This document shows positions 1 to 6,146 of a stretch of DNA of 14,945 bases, piece after piece. Source of the DNA: Ga0074130 sp035565355 (GTDB lineage: Bacteria; Pseudomonadota; Gammaproteobacteria; Burkholderiales; Rhodocyclaceae); NCBI GenBank assembly GCA_035565355.1, contig DATMSM010000092.1, positions 1 to 14,945 of the forward strand, given 5' to 3'. The notes under the pieces were generated by a model. The model had not been told where the DNA came from. It worked only from the letters and a program-made list of their open reading frames with translations, and did not search any database. Position numbers and translations under genes: made by a program. Positions within the stretch are counted from its first letter, which is position 1. Each line of letters opens with the position of its first letter.

Positions 1-726
1 GTTTTCCAGCGAACGCAGCGCCGCCTCGGTGGTGCCGCCCTTGGACGTGACGCGCTCACGCAGGATGGCCGGTGCATCATTGCTGCGTGCGGCCAGGCGG
101 GCGGCGCCCAGCGTGGTTTCCAGCGCCAGCTTGCGTGCCGAAGGCAGGTCGAAGCCCAGCTCCAGCGCCGCCGACTCCAGTGCCTCGATAAAGTAGAAGA
201 CATAGGCAGGGCCGCTGCCGGAAATCGCCGTCACCGCATCGACCTGGCTCTCGTCCTCCACCCAGAGCGTACTGCCCACCGCAGCCAGGATAGTGTCGGC
301 CAACTGGCGCTGTTCGGCGTCAACTTCCGGCGCGGCGTACAGGCCGGTGATGCCGGCGCCGATCAGGGCCGGCGTATTCGGCATGGTGCGCACGATGCGC
401 TGATGCCCACCCAGCCAGCGGGCGATGTCGGCCACGCGGATACCGGCGGCAATGCTGATGACAAGCTGATCGCGCAGCTGCCCGATCAGGGGCTTGAGCG
501 CTTCCCGCATCTGCTGCGGCTTGACCGCCAGCATCAGCACTTCGCAGTTGAGGCTGGCGGCATCTATGGTTTCGGTACAGCGCACGCCGAACTTCTCGGT
601 CAGCGCATCGCGCACTTCTGCATTCAGTTCGATGACCTGCATGCCGGCTGCGGAAAAGCCCTTTTCGCGCAGGCCGCCGATCAATGCGGTGGCCATATTG
701 CCGCCGCCCAGGATAGTGATTCTCAT
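1..726 (-). CDS. proC: Pyrroline-5-carboxylate reductase, C-terminus cut by window edge
   Basis: ProC catalyses the last step of proline synthesis, NAD(P)H-dependent reduction of pyrroline-5-carboxylate to proline in the cytoplasm. The visible 242 residues start at the ATG complementary to 724-726, preceded by a good ribosome binding site (AAAGGA). The N-terminal Rossmann fold shows the dinucleotide loop GGGNMA at residues 7-12; the family motif MPNTPA is at 115-120; the helical C-terminal domain has SGSGPAY at 169-175 and VTSKGGTTE at 226-234, which contribute to the active site and dimer. The family is usually about 270 residues, so some 30 residues lie beyond position 1. It starts only 12 bp after the yggS stop, so the two are almost certainly cotranscribed. 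No missing key residue was seen. Confidence 0.97.
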   Translation of the reverse strand, partial: MRITILGGGNMATALIGGLREKGFSAAGMQVIELNAEVRDALTEKFGVRCTETIDAASLNCEVLMLAVKPQQMREALKPLIGQLRDQLVISIAAGIRVADIARWLGGHQRIVRTMPNTPALIGAGITGLYAAPEVDAEQRQLADTILAAVGSTLWVEDESQVDAVTAISGSGPAYVFYFIEALESAALELGFDLPSARKLALETTLGAARLAARSNDAPAILRERVTSKGGTTEAALRSLEN

Positions 727-738
727 CGTTGGTCCTTT

Positions 739-1428
739 CTAGGTGTAGCTGCGCGCACCGAAGATCGCCGTACCCACGCGCACCATCGTTGCGCCGGCCG
801 CGACCGCGCTTTCCAGATCGTGCGACATGCCCATGGACAAGGTGTCCACGGGCAGGCCGGCAGCCTGCAAGGCCTCAAACAGCTCGCGCAGAATGCCGAA
901 CTGCGCCGCCAGCTGCGCTTCGTCCTCACTCGGTTCCGGCACCGCCATCAGGCCGCGCAGGCAAAGATGTGGCAAAGACGCCACCGCATGTGCCAGCGCC
1001 ACAGCCTCCTCCGGCGCCACGCCGCTCTTGCTCGTCTCGCCGCTCACATTCACCTGCACACAGACCTGCAAAGGCGGCAGATGTTCCGGGCGCTGCGCCG
1101 AAAGACGCTCGGCGATCTTGAGGCGATCTATCGTGTGCACCCAGGCAAAGTGTTCAGCCACCTGACGCGTCTTGTTACTCTGCAGGGGGCCGATGAAATG
1201 CCATTCGAGATCCAGGTCGGCCAGGGCTTCCATCTTGCCTAGCCCTTCCTGTACATAGTTCTCGCCAAAGGCGCGCTGGCCACAAGCCGCCGCCGCCCGC
1301 ACATCGTCAGCCGGCCAGGTCTTGGAAACGGCCAGCAGACGCGTCTCCTGTGGCGCCCTCCCGACAGCCTTGCAGGCTGCGGCAATGCGCGCATGTACGG
1401 CTTGCAGGTTGGCGGGAATAGGTGTCAT
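739..1428 (-). CDS. yggS: YggS/PLPBP family pyridoxal phosphate homeostasis protein
   Basis: This 229-residue protein belongs to the YggS (PLPBP/PROSC) family, a single-domain TIM barrel that binds pyridoxal 5'-phosphate without known enzymatic activity and keeps free PLP and amino-acid pools balanced. The PLP lysine is K36 in AVSKTWP; FGENYVQE is at 54-61, WHFIGPLQSNK at 76-86, and the phosphate-binding C-terminal region SMGMSHDLESA at 198-208. I chose the ATG complementary to 1426-1428, because the protein from there matches the family start; an in-frame ATG at 1467 would add 13 unusual residues. No clear ribosome binding site precedes the chosen start. It is the first gene of a yggS-proC unit and is divergent from pilT, the same arrangement as in Pseudomonas. 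Confidence 0.95.
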   Translation of the reverse strand: MTPIPANLQAVHARIAAACKAVGRAPQETRLLAVSKTWPADDVRAAAACGQRAFGENYVQEGLGKMEALADLDLEWHFIGPLQSNKTRQVAEHFAWVHTIDRLKIAERLSAQRPEHLPPLQVCVQVNVSGETSKSGVAPEEAVALAHAVASLPHLCLRGLMAVPEPSEDEAQLAAQFGILRELFEALQAAGLPVDTLSMGMSHDLESAVAAGATMVRVGTAIFGARSYT

Positions 1429-1433
1429 ATAAT
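1428..1433 (+). promoter_or_regulatory. Candidate -10 box for pilT
   Basis: A perfect TATAAT lies 82 bp ahead of the pilT start, overlapping the yggS start codon on the other strand. There is no convincing -35 at 16-18 bp; TTGCAG at 1402-1407 is 20 bp away. A sigma-70 promoter here would give a leader of about 75 nt. This is a motif match only. Confidence 0.35.
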
Positions 1434-1441
1434 GGCCCGGC

Positions 1442-1450
1442 AGTATATCA
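1442..1450 (-). promoter_or_regulatory. Candidate extended -10 for yggS-proC
   Basis: On the minus strand the sequence reads TGATATACT, an extended -10 (TGn plus TATACT). Transcription would begin near 1435, only about 7 nt before the yggS ATG, so the mRNA would be nearly leaderless. That agrees with the absence of a ribosome binding site, but it may instead mean that the real promoter is further upstream. Confidence 0.3.
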
Positions 1451-1514
1451 GCCGGCGCTGTCGGCAACGGTCCGGCCCGCGCTCCGCTCCTCGCATTTCC
1501 CTTTTGGAACCTCG

Positions 1515-2558
1515 ATGGACATTACAGAACTGCTTGCCTTCGTCGTCAAGAACAAGGCCTCCGACCTGCATCTCTCCGCCGGCCTTCCCCCCATGATCCG
1601 CGTCCATGGCGACGTGCGCCGTATCAACCTGCCGCCGCTCGAGCACAAGGACGTGCACGCCATGGTGTATGACATCATGAACGACGGCCAGCGCAAGATC
1701 TATGAAGAGCACCTCGAGTGCGACTTCTCCTTCGCGGTGCCGAATCTGGCGCGTTTCCGGGTCAATGCCTTCGTGCAGCACCGCGGTGCGGGTGCGGTGT
1801 TCCGGACCATTCCCTCCAAGGTACTGTCGCTGGAGCAGTTGAATGCACCCAAGATCTTCAGCGAGATCGCGCGCACGCCGCGCGGCATCGTCCTCGTCAC
1901 CGGCCCCACCGGCTCCGGCAAGTCCACCACGCTGGCGGCCATGGTCGATGACATCAACGAGAACGACTACGGTCATATCCTCACCGTCGAGGACCCGATC
2001 GAATTCGTGCACGAATCCAAGAAGTGCCTGATCAATCAGCGCGAGGTCGGCCCGCATACGCTGTCCTTCTCCAATGCGCTGCGCTCGGCGCTGCGTGAAG
2101 ACCCGGACGTGATCCTGGTCGGCGAAATGCGCGACCTCGAAACTATACGCCTGGCGCTGACCGCGGCCGAAACCGGCCACCTGGTATTCGGCACCCTGCA
2201 CACCAGCTCGGCCGCCAAGACCGTGGACCGCGTGGTCGACGTATTCCCGGCAGCAGAAAAGGAGATGGTGCGCGCCATGCTGTCCGAATCCCTGCGCGCG
2301 GTCATCTCGCAGACCCTGCTCAAGACCAAGGACGGCGCCGGCCGTGTGGCGGCACACGAAATCATGATCGGCACGCCGGCCATCCGTAATCTGATCCGCG
2401 AAAACAAGATCGCCCAGATGTACTCGGCGATCCAGACCGGCCAGCAGTTCGGCATGCAGACGCTGGACCAGAACCTGCAGGATCTGGTGCGCCGTAATAT
2501 CGTGTCCCCGGCCGAAGCCAAGACCAAGGCAGTGAACAAGGATGCCTTCGGGCTATAA
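1515..2558 (+). CDS. pilT: Type IV pilus retraction ATPase PilT
   Basis: PilT is the hexameric cytoplasmic motor that depolymerises type IV pili, driving twitching motility and, in competent species, DNA uptake. The 347-residue length is close to P. aeruginosa PilT (344). An N-terminal PAS-like region (KASDLHLSAGLPP, 14-26) is followed by the RecA-like ATPase: Walker A GPTGSGKS at 130-137, Asp box LTVEDPIEF at 157-165, Walker B DVILVGEMRD at 198-207, His box AETGHLVFGTLHT at 218-230, and the retraction-specific AIRNLIRE at 289-296. The frame is open further upstream, but the ATG at 1515 gives the family N-terminus MDITELL and has a short GGA ahead of it. The last eight codons form one arm of a perfect inverted repeat (2532-2580). 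pilU follows 116 bp downstream on the same strand. Confidence 0.98.
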   Translation: MDITELLAFVVKNKASDLHLSAGLPPMIRVHGDVRRINLPPLEHKDVHAMVYDIMNDGQRKIYEEHLECDFSFAVPNLARFRVNAFVQHRGAGAVFRTIPSKVLSLEQLNAPKIFSEIARTPRGIVLVTGPTGSGKSTTLAAMVDDINENDYGHILTVEDPIEFVHESKKCLINQREVGPHTLSFSNALRSALREDPDVILVGEMRDLETIRLALTAAETGHLVFGTLHTSSAAKTVDRVVDVFPAAEKEMVRAMLSESLRAVISQTLLKTKDGAGRVAAHEIMIGTPAIRNLIRENKIAQMYSAIQTGQQFGMQTLDQNLQDLVRRNIVSPAEAKTKAVNKDAFGL

Positions 2559-2580
2559 GCCCGAAGGCATCCTTGTTCAC
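2532..2580. repeat. Perfect 49-nt inverted repeat at the end of pilT
   Basis: The arms 2532-2554 and 2558-2580 are exact reverse complements over 23 bp, separated by the 3-nt loop ATA (2555-2557). The left arm is coding (the PilT C-terminus VNKDAFGL) and the stop codon TAA is at 2556-2558, so its last base begins the right arm. Complementarity ends abruptly on both sides. There is no T tract after it, so it is not a standard intrinsic terminator. As RNA it would form a very stable hairpin enclosing the pilT stop codon. It could act in mRNA stability or partial termination before pilU, or be a recent inverted duplication. Confidence 0.97.
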
Positions 2581-2586
2581 CCAGTC

Positions 2587-2661
2587 ATACCCGCCCCTCC
2601 AACCTCCCCTCACGGGGAGGCTACTAGTCAGAGCCGCTACGCGGCTGAACGATAGGGGCTG
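2587..2661 (+). repeat. GC-rich intergenic element between pilT and pilU, two stem-loops
   Basis: This stretch holds two hairpins: arms CCTCCCC (2603-2609) and GGGGAGG (2614-2620) around TCAC, and arms AGCCGC (2632-2637) and GCGGCT (2641-2646) around TAC. They are separated by CTACTAG, and GGGGCT follows at 2655-2660. A similar order of blocks occurs on the minus strand between def and fmt (8096-8168). That suggests a repeated intergenic element of the host genome, read in the direction of transcription at both sites. Family membership is inference from two copies. Confidence 0.55.
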
Positions 2662-2667
2662 AAGGAG
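2662..2667 (+). promoter_or_regulatory. Strong ribosome binding site of pilU
   Basis: AAGGAG sits 7 nt before the pilU ATG at 2675 and fixes that start. It is the best ribosome binding site in the window and lies just after the hairpin-rich pilT-pilU gap. Confidence 0.85.
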
Positions 2668-2674
2668 AATACAC

Positions 2675-3811
2675 ATGGAAAAAGACGAAGGCCTCAAGTT
2701 CATGTACCAGCTGCTGTCCAATATGGTCAGCAAGAAGGGATCTGACCTCTTCATCACCTCGGGCTTCCCGCCGGCGATCAAGGTCGACGGCAAGATGACG
2801 CCGGTCACGCAGCAGGCGCTGTCCCAGCAGCACACGCTGGAACTGGCGCGCGCCATCATGAACGACAAGCAGGCCGCCGAGTTCGAGGCCAGCAAGGAAT
2901 GCAACTTCGCGATCAATCCGGCCGGCATCGGCCGCTTCCGCGTCAATGCCTTCGTCCAGCAGGGTCGCGTCGGCCTGGTGCTGCGTACCATCAATACCAC
3001 TATCCCCGAACTCGACGATCTCAAGCTGCCGCAGGTGCTCAAGGAAGTCGCCATGACCAAGCGCGGCCTGGTGCTCTTCGTCGGCGGTACCGGCTCGGGC
3101 AAGTCCACCTCGCTGGCGGCCATGATCGGCTTCCGCAACCAGAATTCCTACGGCCACATCATCACCATCGAGGATCCGGTCGAGTATGTGCACGATCACA
3201 AGAACTGCATCATCACGCAGCGCGAGGTCGGGGTAGATACGGACTCTTGGGAAGCCGCGCTGAAGAACACCCTGCGCCAGGCGCCGGATGTGATCCTGAT
3301 CGGTGAAATCCGCGACAAGGAAACGATGGAGCACGCTATCGCCTTTGCCGAAACCGGTCACCTGTGCATGGGCACGCTGCACGCCAACAGTTCCAACCAG
3401 GCGCTCGACCGCATCATCAACTTCTTCCCGGAAGAGCGCCGGCCGCAACTGCTGATGGACCTGTCGCTCAACCTCAAGGCCATCGTCTCGCAACGCCTGA
3501 TCCCGCTGCGCGACAGCAAGGGCCGCGCCGCCGCCGTCGAGGTGCTGCTCAACTCGCCGCTGATTTCCGACCAGATCGGTAAGGGCGAGGTGCACGACAT
3601 CAAGGAAACCATGAAGAAGTCGCGCGAACTCGGCATGCAGACCTTCGACCAGGCTCTGTTCGACCTCTACGAGGACGGCAAGATCAACTACGAGGATGCG
3701 CTGCGCTTCGCCGATTCGATGAACGAAGTGCGTCTGATGATCAAGCTGCACGGCAAGGAAGCCCACGGCACCGACATCAATGCCGGCATCCAGCATCTGG
3801 ATATTGTCTAA
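2675..3811 (+). CDS. pilU: PilT-like type IV pilus accessory retraction ATPase PilU
   Basis: PilU is a paralog of PilT that acts with it to increase retraction force. The protein has 378 residues (P. aeruginosa PilU is about 382). The N-terminal domain has KGSDLFITSGFPP at 21-33; the ATPase core has Walker A GGTGSGKS at 137-144, Asp box ITIEDPVEY at 163-171, Walker B DVILIGEIRD at 205-214 and His box AETGHLCMGTLHA at 225-237. In place of PilT's AIRNLIRE, PilU has SPLISDQIGKGE (294-305), and its C-terminus is longer, both usual for PilU. Position directly after pilT supports the assignment. A bidirectional terminator begins 15 bp after the stop. Confidence 0.97.
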   Translation: MEKDEGLKFMYQLLSNMVSKKGSDLFITSGFPPAIKVDGKMTPVTQQALSQQHTLELARAIMNDKQAAEFEASKECNFAINPAGIGRFRVNAFVQQGRVGLVLRTINTTIPELDDLKLPQVLKEVAMTKRGLVLFVGGTGSGKSTSLAAMIGFRNQNSYGHIITIEDPVEYVHDHKNCIITQREVGVDTDSWEAALKNTLRQAPDVILIGEIRDKETMEHAIAFAETGHLCMGTLHANSSNQALDRIINFFPEERRPQLLMDLSLNLKAIVSQRLIPLRDSKGRAAAVEVLLNSPLISDQIGKGEVHDIKETMKKSRELGMQTFDQALFDLYEDGKINYEDALRFADSMNEVRLMIKLHGKEAHGTDINAGIQHLDIV

Positions 3812-3826
3812 AGGCAAGCACTATTG

Positions 3827-3855
3827 AAAAAGCCGCGGCGTACCGCGGCTTTTTT
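3827..3855. terminator. Bidirectional intrinsic terminator between pilU and terC
   Basis: Arms AAAAAGCCGCGG (3827-3838) and CCGCGGCTTTTT (3843-3854) pair perfectly around CGTA, and six T residues end the plus-strand side. The A run on the left gives a T run on the minus strand, so the same hairpin can end both pilT-pilU and the convergent terC transcript, whose last stop is at 3871. Confidence 0.93.
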
Positions 3856-3870
3856 GCGTCTGTGCCGCCT

Positions 3871-4644
3871 TTACTGCGCGTCCGGCATCTGCTCCTTGCG
3901 CGCATAACGACGGTGCAGCTTGACCGGCCTGGCCTCAGCCGGCTTGTTCTTACGCGCGTGTAGATTGAGCAGTTCGACACAGACCGAGAAGGCCATGGCG
4001 AAGTAAACGTAGCCCTTGGGTACATGGTGATCGAAGCCATCAGCAATGAGGATGACGCCGATCACGGCCAGGAAGGACAGGGCCAGCATCTTGATGCTGG
4101 GGTGGGAGGAAACAAAGTCGCCGATCTGCTTGGCAAACACCATCATCAGCCCCACCGAGGCCACCACGGCGGCGACCATCACGGCAATTTCATTGACGAT
4201 ACCGACGGCAGTGATGATGGAGTCCAGCGAGAACACCATGTCGATCAGGGCGATCTGCAGTAGCACGCCGCCGAATGTGACCTGTTTGCTCTCATCCACC
4301 TCGCGCTCTTCGCCTTCCAGCAGGTGGTGGATTTCATTGGCGCTTTTCCACAACAGGAACAGCCCGCCGCCGATCAGGATCAGGTCGCGCCCCGAGATCT
4401 CGACCCACAACACGCTGAAGAGAGGCTCCTTCAGACCGATGATCCAGGACAGCAGAAACAGGAGGGCAATGCGCATCACCATGGCCAGACCCAGGCCGAT
4501 GCGGCGCGCCTTGTCCCGGGTATGCGCCGGCAGTCGATCGCACAGGATGGAAATGAAGATGATGTTGTCTATGCCCAGGACCAGCTCCAGCGCAGTAAGC
4601 GTGAAGAAGGCGATCCAGAGCTGCGGGTTGCTCAGTAGTTCCAT
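3871..4644 (-). CDS. TerC family integral membrane protein, distal copy
   Basis: A 257-residue inner-membrane protein of the TerC family (YgdQ-like type, without the CBS/CorC domains of the longer members). Relatives such as Alx and MntX/YoaB-type proteins have been linked to manganese export, and others to tellurite resistance, but this subfamily has no settled substrate. About seven hydrophobic segments are visible. Acidic residues lie inside or beside membrane segments in the family motifs ALELVLGIDN (E20, D26) and LIDMVFSLDS (D135, D141). A hand count gives about 78% identity over the first 230 residues to the neighbouring copy at 4728-5474, so the pair is a tandem duplication. The tail after residue 230 is basic and differs between copies. 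Ribosome binding site GAGGA precedes the ATG. Confidence 0.93.
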   Translation of the reverse strand: MELLSNPQLWIAFFTLTALELVLGIDNIIFISILCDRLPAHTRDKARRIGLGLAMVMRIALLFLLSWIIGLKEPLFSVLWVEISGRDLILIGGGLFLLWKSANEIHHLLEGEEREVDESKQVTFGGVLLQIALIDMVFSLDSIITAVGIVNEIAVMVAAVVASVGLMMVFAKQIGDFVSSHPSIKMLALSFLAVIGVILIADGFDHHVPKGYVYFAMAFSVCVELLNLHARKNKPAEARPVKLHRRYARKEQMPDAQ

Positions 4645-4694
4645 GGCACGTCCTCAACTTCAGGGATGCGCCCAGTCTACGCCACAAGCACGGC

Positions 4695-4719
4695 GCGGAC
4701 GGCAGACCCTGCCGTCCGC
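4695..4719. repeat. 11-bp hairpin between the two terC genes
   Basis: GCGGACGGCAG (4695-4705) and CTGCCGTCCGC (4709-4719) are perfect reverse complements around ACC. It begins 8 bp after the stop of the upstream copy on the minus strand and has no T tract on either side. It could be a weak terminator, an mRNA 3'-end stabiliser or a processing site that sets different levels of the two proteins. Confidence 0.85.
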
Positions 4720-4727
4720 TCCAATTC

Positions 4728-5474
4728 TCAACGTTTGTAGCGGCTATGCAGCTGCACCGGGGCTTGGGCCGAGCGCTTCTTGCGGGCGCGGATATTGAGC
4801 AGCTCCACGCACAGCGAGAATGCCATGCCGAAGTAGATGTAGCCCTTGGGCACATTGTGGTCGAAACCATTCACGATCAGGACCAGCCCGACCACCACCA
4901 GGAAGGACAAGGCCAGCATCTTGATGCTGGGGTGGTTGGAGACGAAGTCGCCAATCTGTTTGGCAAAGACCATCATCAAGGCAACGGACACGACCACGGC
5001 GGCAATCATGACGGCGATCTCGTCGACCATGCCGACCGCGGTGATGATGGAGTCGAGCGAGAACACCATGTCAATCAGCGCGATCTGCGCAATGACCCCG
5101 GCAAAGGTGACCTCACCCTTGGTTTCGACCTGCTCGTCCTCTCCTTCGAGGAGATGGTGGATTTCCGTCGTGCTCTTCCACAGCAGGAACAGGCCGCCGC
5201 CAATCAGGATCAGGTCACGCCCGGAGATCTCGACACCGGCCAGCGTGAACAGCGGTGCCGTCAGGCCCACAATCCAGGAAATCAGGAAGAGCAAGCTGAT
5301 GCGCATGCCCATGGCCATGCTTAGACCCAGCCGGCGCGCCTTCTCGCGGGTTTCCGGTGGCAGCCGGTCACACAGGATGGAAATGAAGATGATGTTGTCT
5401 ATACCCAGCACCAGCTCCAGTGCGGTGAGGGTCAGGAAGGCAATCCAGATCTGCGGATCGGCAAGCAACTCCAT
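4728..5474 (-). CDS. TerC family integral membrane protein, proximal copy
   Basis: A 248-residue paralog of the TerC-like protein at 3871-4644, with the same length of membrane core and the same motifs (ALELVLGIDN, VEISGRDLILIGGGLFLLWKS, ALIDMVFSLDSIITAVG, AKQIGDFVS). Differences concentrate in the two short hydrophilic loops around residues 72-80 and 111-125 and in the C-terminal tail, as expected of functional paralogs rather than a decaying copy. Its leader TTGAGGAC before the start is also found before the other copy, so the duplication included the ribosome binding site. It is the first of the two in transcription order, 80 bp after the rnk-like gene, and is preceded by a large hairpin. 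Function is probably transport or homeostasis of a metal ion; the substrate cannot be read from the sequence. Confidence 0.93.
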   Translation of the reverse strand: MELLADPQIWIAFLTLTALELVLGIDNIIFISILCDRLPPETREKARRLGLSMAMGMRISLLFLISWIVGLTAPLFTLAGVEISGRDLILIGGGLFLLWKSTTEIHHLLEGEDEQVETKGEVTFAGVIAQIALIDMVFSLDSIITAVGMVDEIAVMIAAVVVSVALMMVFAKQIGDFVSNHPSIKMLALSFLVVVGLVLIVNGFDHNVPKGYIYFGMAFSLCVELLNIRARKKRSAQAPVQLHSRYKR

Positions 5475-5490
5475 GGTCAGTCCTCAAGTT

Positions 5491-5528
5491 TGGCGGGATA
5501 GCCTTGTCTAGGACAGGCTTTCCCGCCA
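5491..5528 (-). promoter_or_regulatory. Long hairpin in the leader of the proximal terC gene
   Basis: Outer arms TGGCGGGA (5491-5498) and TCCCGCCA (5521-5528) pair perfectly; inside, AGCC pairs with GGCT and TGTC with GACA, with one T/T mismatch and one bulged T, around the loop TAG. On the minus strand the hairpin ends about 5 nt before the GAGGA ribosome binding site. With no T tract it is more likely a leader structure than a terminator of the upstream gene, though either is possible. It does not show the conserved core of the yybP-ykoY riboswitch as far as I can tell. Confidence 0.6.
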
Positions 5529-5554
5529 CCGGGTTCAGACCAAATTTGCCAAAC

Positions 5555-5950
5555 TCAGAGGTGAAACTGGCCTGCAGCCTCTGGCTGGAAAGGAATGGCG
5601 AGGATCTTGAAGCGGCGGGTCTGGCCGTTAGGCAGTTCGGCCTCCACCTCGTCGCCGAGGCGGCCACCCAGCAATGCAGCGCCAACCGCGGATGTTACCG
5701 ACAGTCGGTTCTTGGTGCTGTCCGCCAGCTCGGGGTACACCAGAGTGACCTCGTTGGCGACATTGCTCTGCAGATCGCGATACACCAGCAAGCTGTTCAT
5801 GGTGACGATATCACCCGGGATCTCGTCGCCGCCAACAATGTGAGCGCGCGCCAGCAGATCGTCGAGACGATCGCGCTCTTCTTCATTGAGGCTGTTGATT
5901 TCGCGCTCCAGGCGCAGGACGTCGAGCTGGGTCAAGTAAGGCAGGTTCAT
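5555..5950 (-). CDS. rnk: Rnk-like nucleoside diphosphate kinase regulator (GreA/GreB C-terminal domain)
   Basis: A 131-residue protein of the Rnk type: a short N-terminal helical hairpin (residues about 8-38) followed by the FKBP-like C-terminal domain shared with GreA and GreB. The family stretches VTMNS at 49-53, TLVYPE at 69-74, LSVTSAVGAALLGG at 83-96 and FQPEAAGQF at 121-129 are all present. Rnk binds RNA polymerase; in E. coli and Pseudomonas it was found through effects on nucleoside diphosphate kinase and alginate. The short helical hairpin makes GreA or GreB themselves unlikely, since their coiled coil is about twice as long. The ATG complementary to 5948-5950 has a good site, GAAGGAAA, ahead of it. 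It leads the two terC genes on the same strand. Confidence 0.9.
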   Translation of the reverse strand: MNLPYLTQLDVLRLEREINSLNEEERDRLDDLLARAHIVGGDEIPGDIVTMNSLLVYRDLQSNVANEVTLVYPELADSTKNRLSVTSAVGAALLGGRLGDEVEAELPNGQTRRFKILAIPFQPEAAGQFHL

Positions 5951-6146
5951 TGCATGTTTCCTTCAATCGGTTGGAGAGTGGCAGAGCTCACCCGGTAAAA
6001 CCGGGCAGGCAAGGCCAACGGGTTCTACCGGGGATGGAAGGGGCAGGTGGCGTTCCTGCCGGACGTCGGTACACGCAGGCCCTGGCGAGCGGCGCTCAGG
6101 CTGCGGGCGAACATTGCAATGAATCGGGACATGAGCCTATCTTACC
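5951..6146. other. 196-bp gap between htpX and rnk
   Basis: No recognised gene. It contains two small hairpins: CCCGGT (5991-5996) with ACCGGG (6000-6005) around AAA, and GGCAGG with CCTGCC near 6042-6061. It also holds a short minus-strand reading frame listed separately. The rnk promoter probably lies here, but I see no clear -10/-35 pair. Confidence 0.5.
6025..6132 (-). CDS. Possible small ORF of 35 codons downstream of htpX
   Basis: An ATG-to-TAG frame of 35 residues starts 14 bp after the htpX stop, beginning MSRFIAMFARSLSAARQGLR. The first 20 residues could form an amphipathic basic helix. Only weak AAGG and AGG elements precede it, at poor spacing. I do not recognise it. A chance frame in GC-rich DNA is at least as likely. 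Confidence 0.18.
   Translation of the reverse strand: MSRFIAMFARSLSAARQGLRVPTSGRNATCPFHPR

Noticed and set aside
403..1242. Plus-strand open frame of 279 codons across proC and yggS
   Set aside because: It runs across the antisense of two well-supported genes and the junction between them.
1425..2357. Long open frame antisense to pilT (310 codons)
   Set aside because: It lies opposite a fully recognised gene, and its translation is a low-information mix of Arg, Gly, Asp and His typical of antisense frames in GC-rich DNA.
2532..2580. Intrinsic terminator after pilT
   Set aside because: The stem is strong enough, but no T tract follows on either strand, and pilU begins less than 100 bp later.
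2624..3817. 397-codon open frame antisense to pilU
   Set aside because: It is as long as pilU itself, but its sequence follows the antisense of GC-biased third positions and resembles no family I know.
4334..4870. Minus-strand frame bridging the two terC genes
   Set aside because: It is out of frame with both recognised terC genes and joins the end of one with the beginning of the other through the intergenic hairpin.
5475..5554. yybP-ykoY manganese riboswitch ahead of terC
   Set aside because: The 80-bp gap is short for this riboswitch and I could not find its conserved purine-rich core; only a simple long stem is visible. A covariance model search would settle it.
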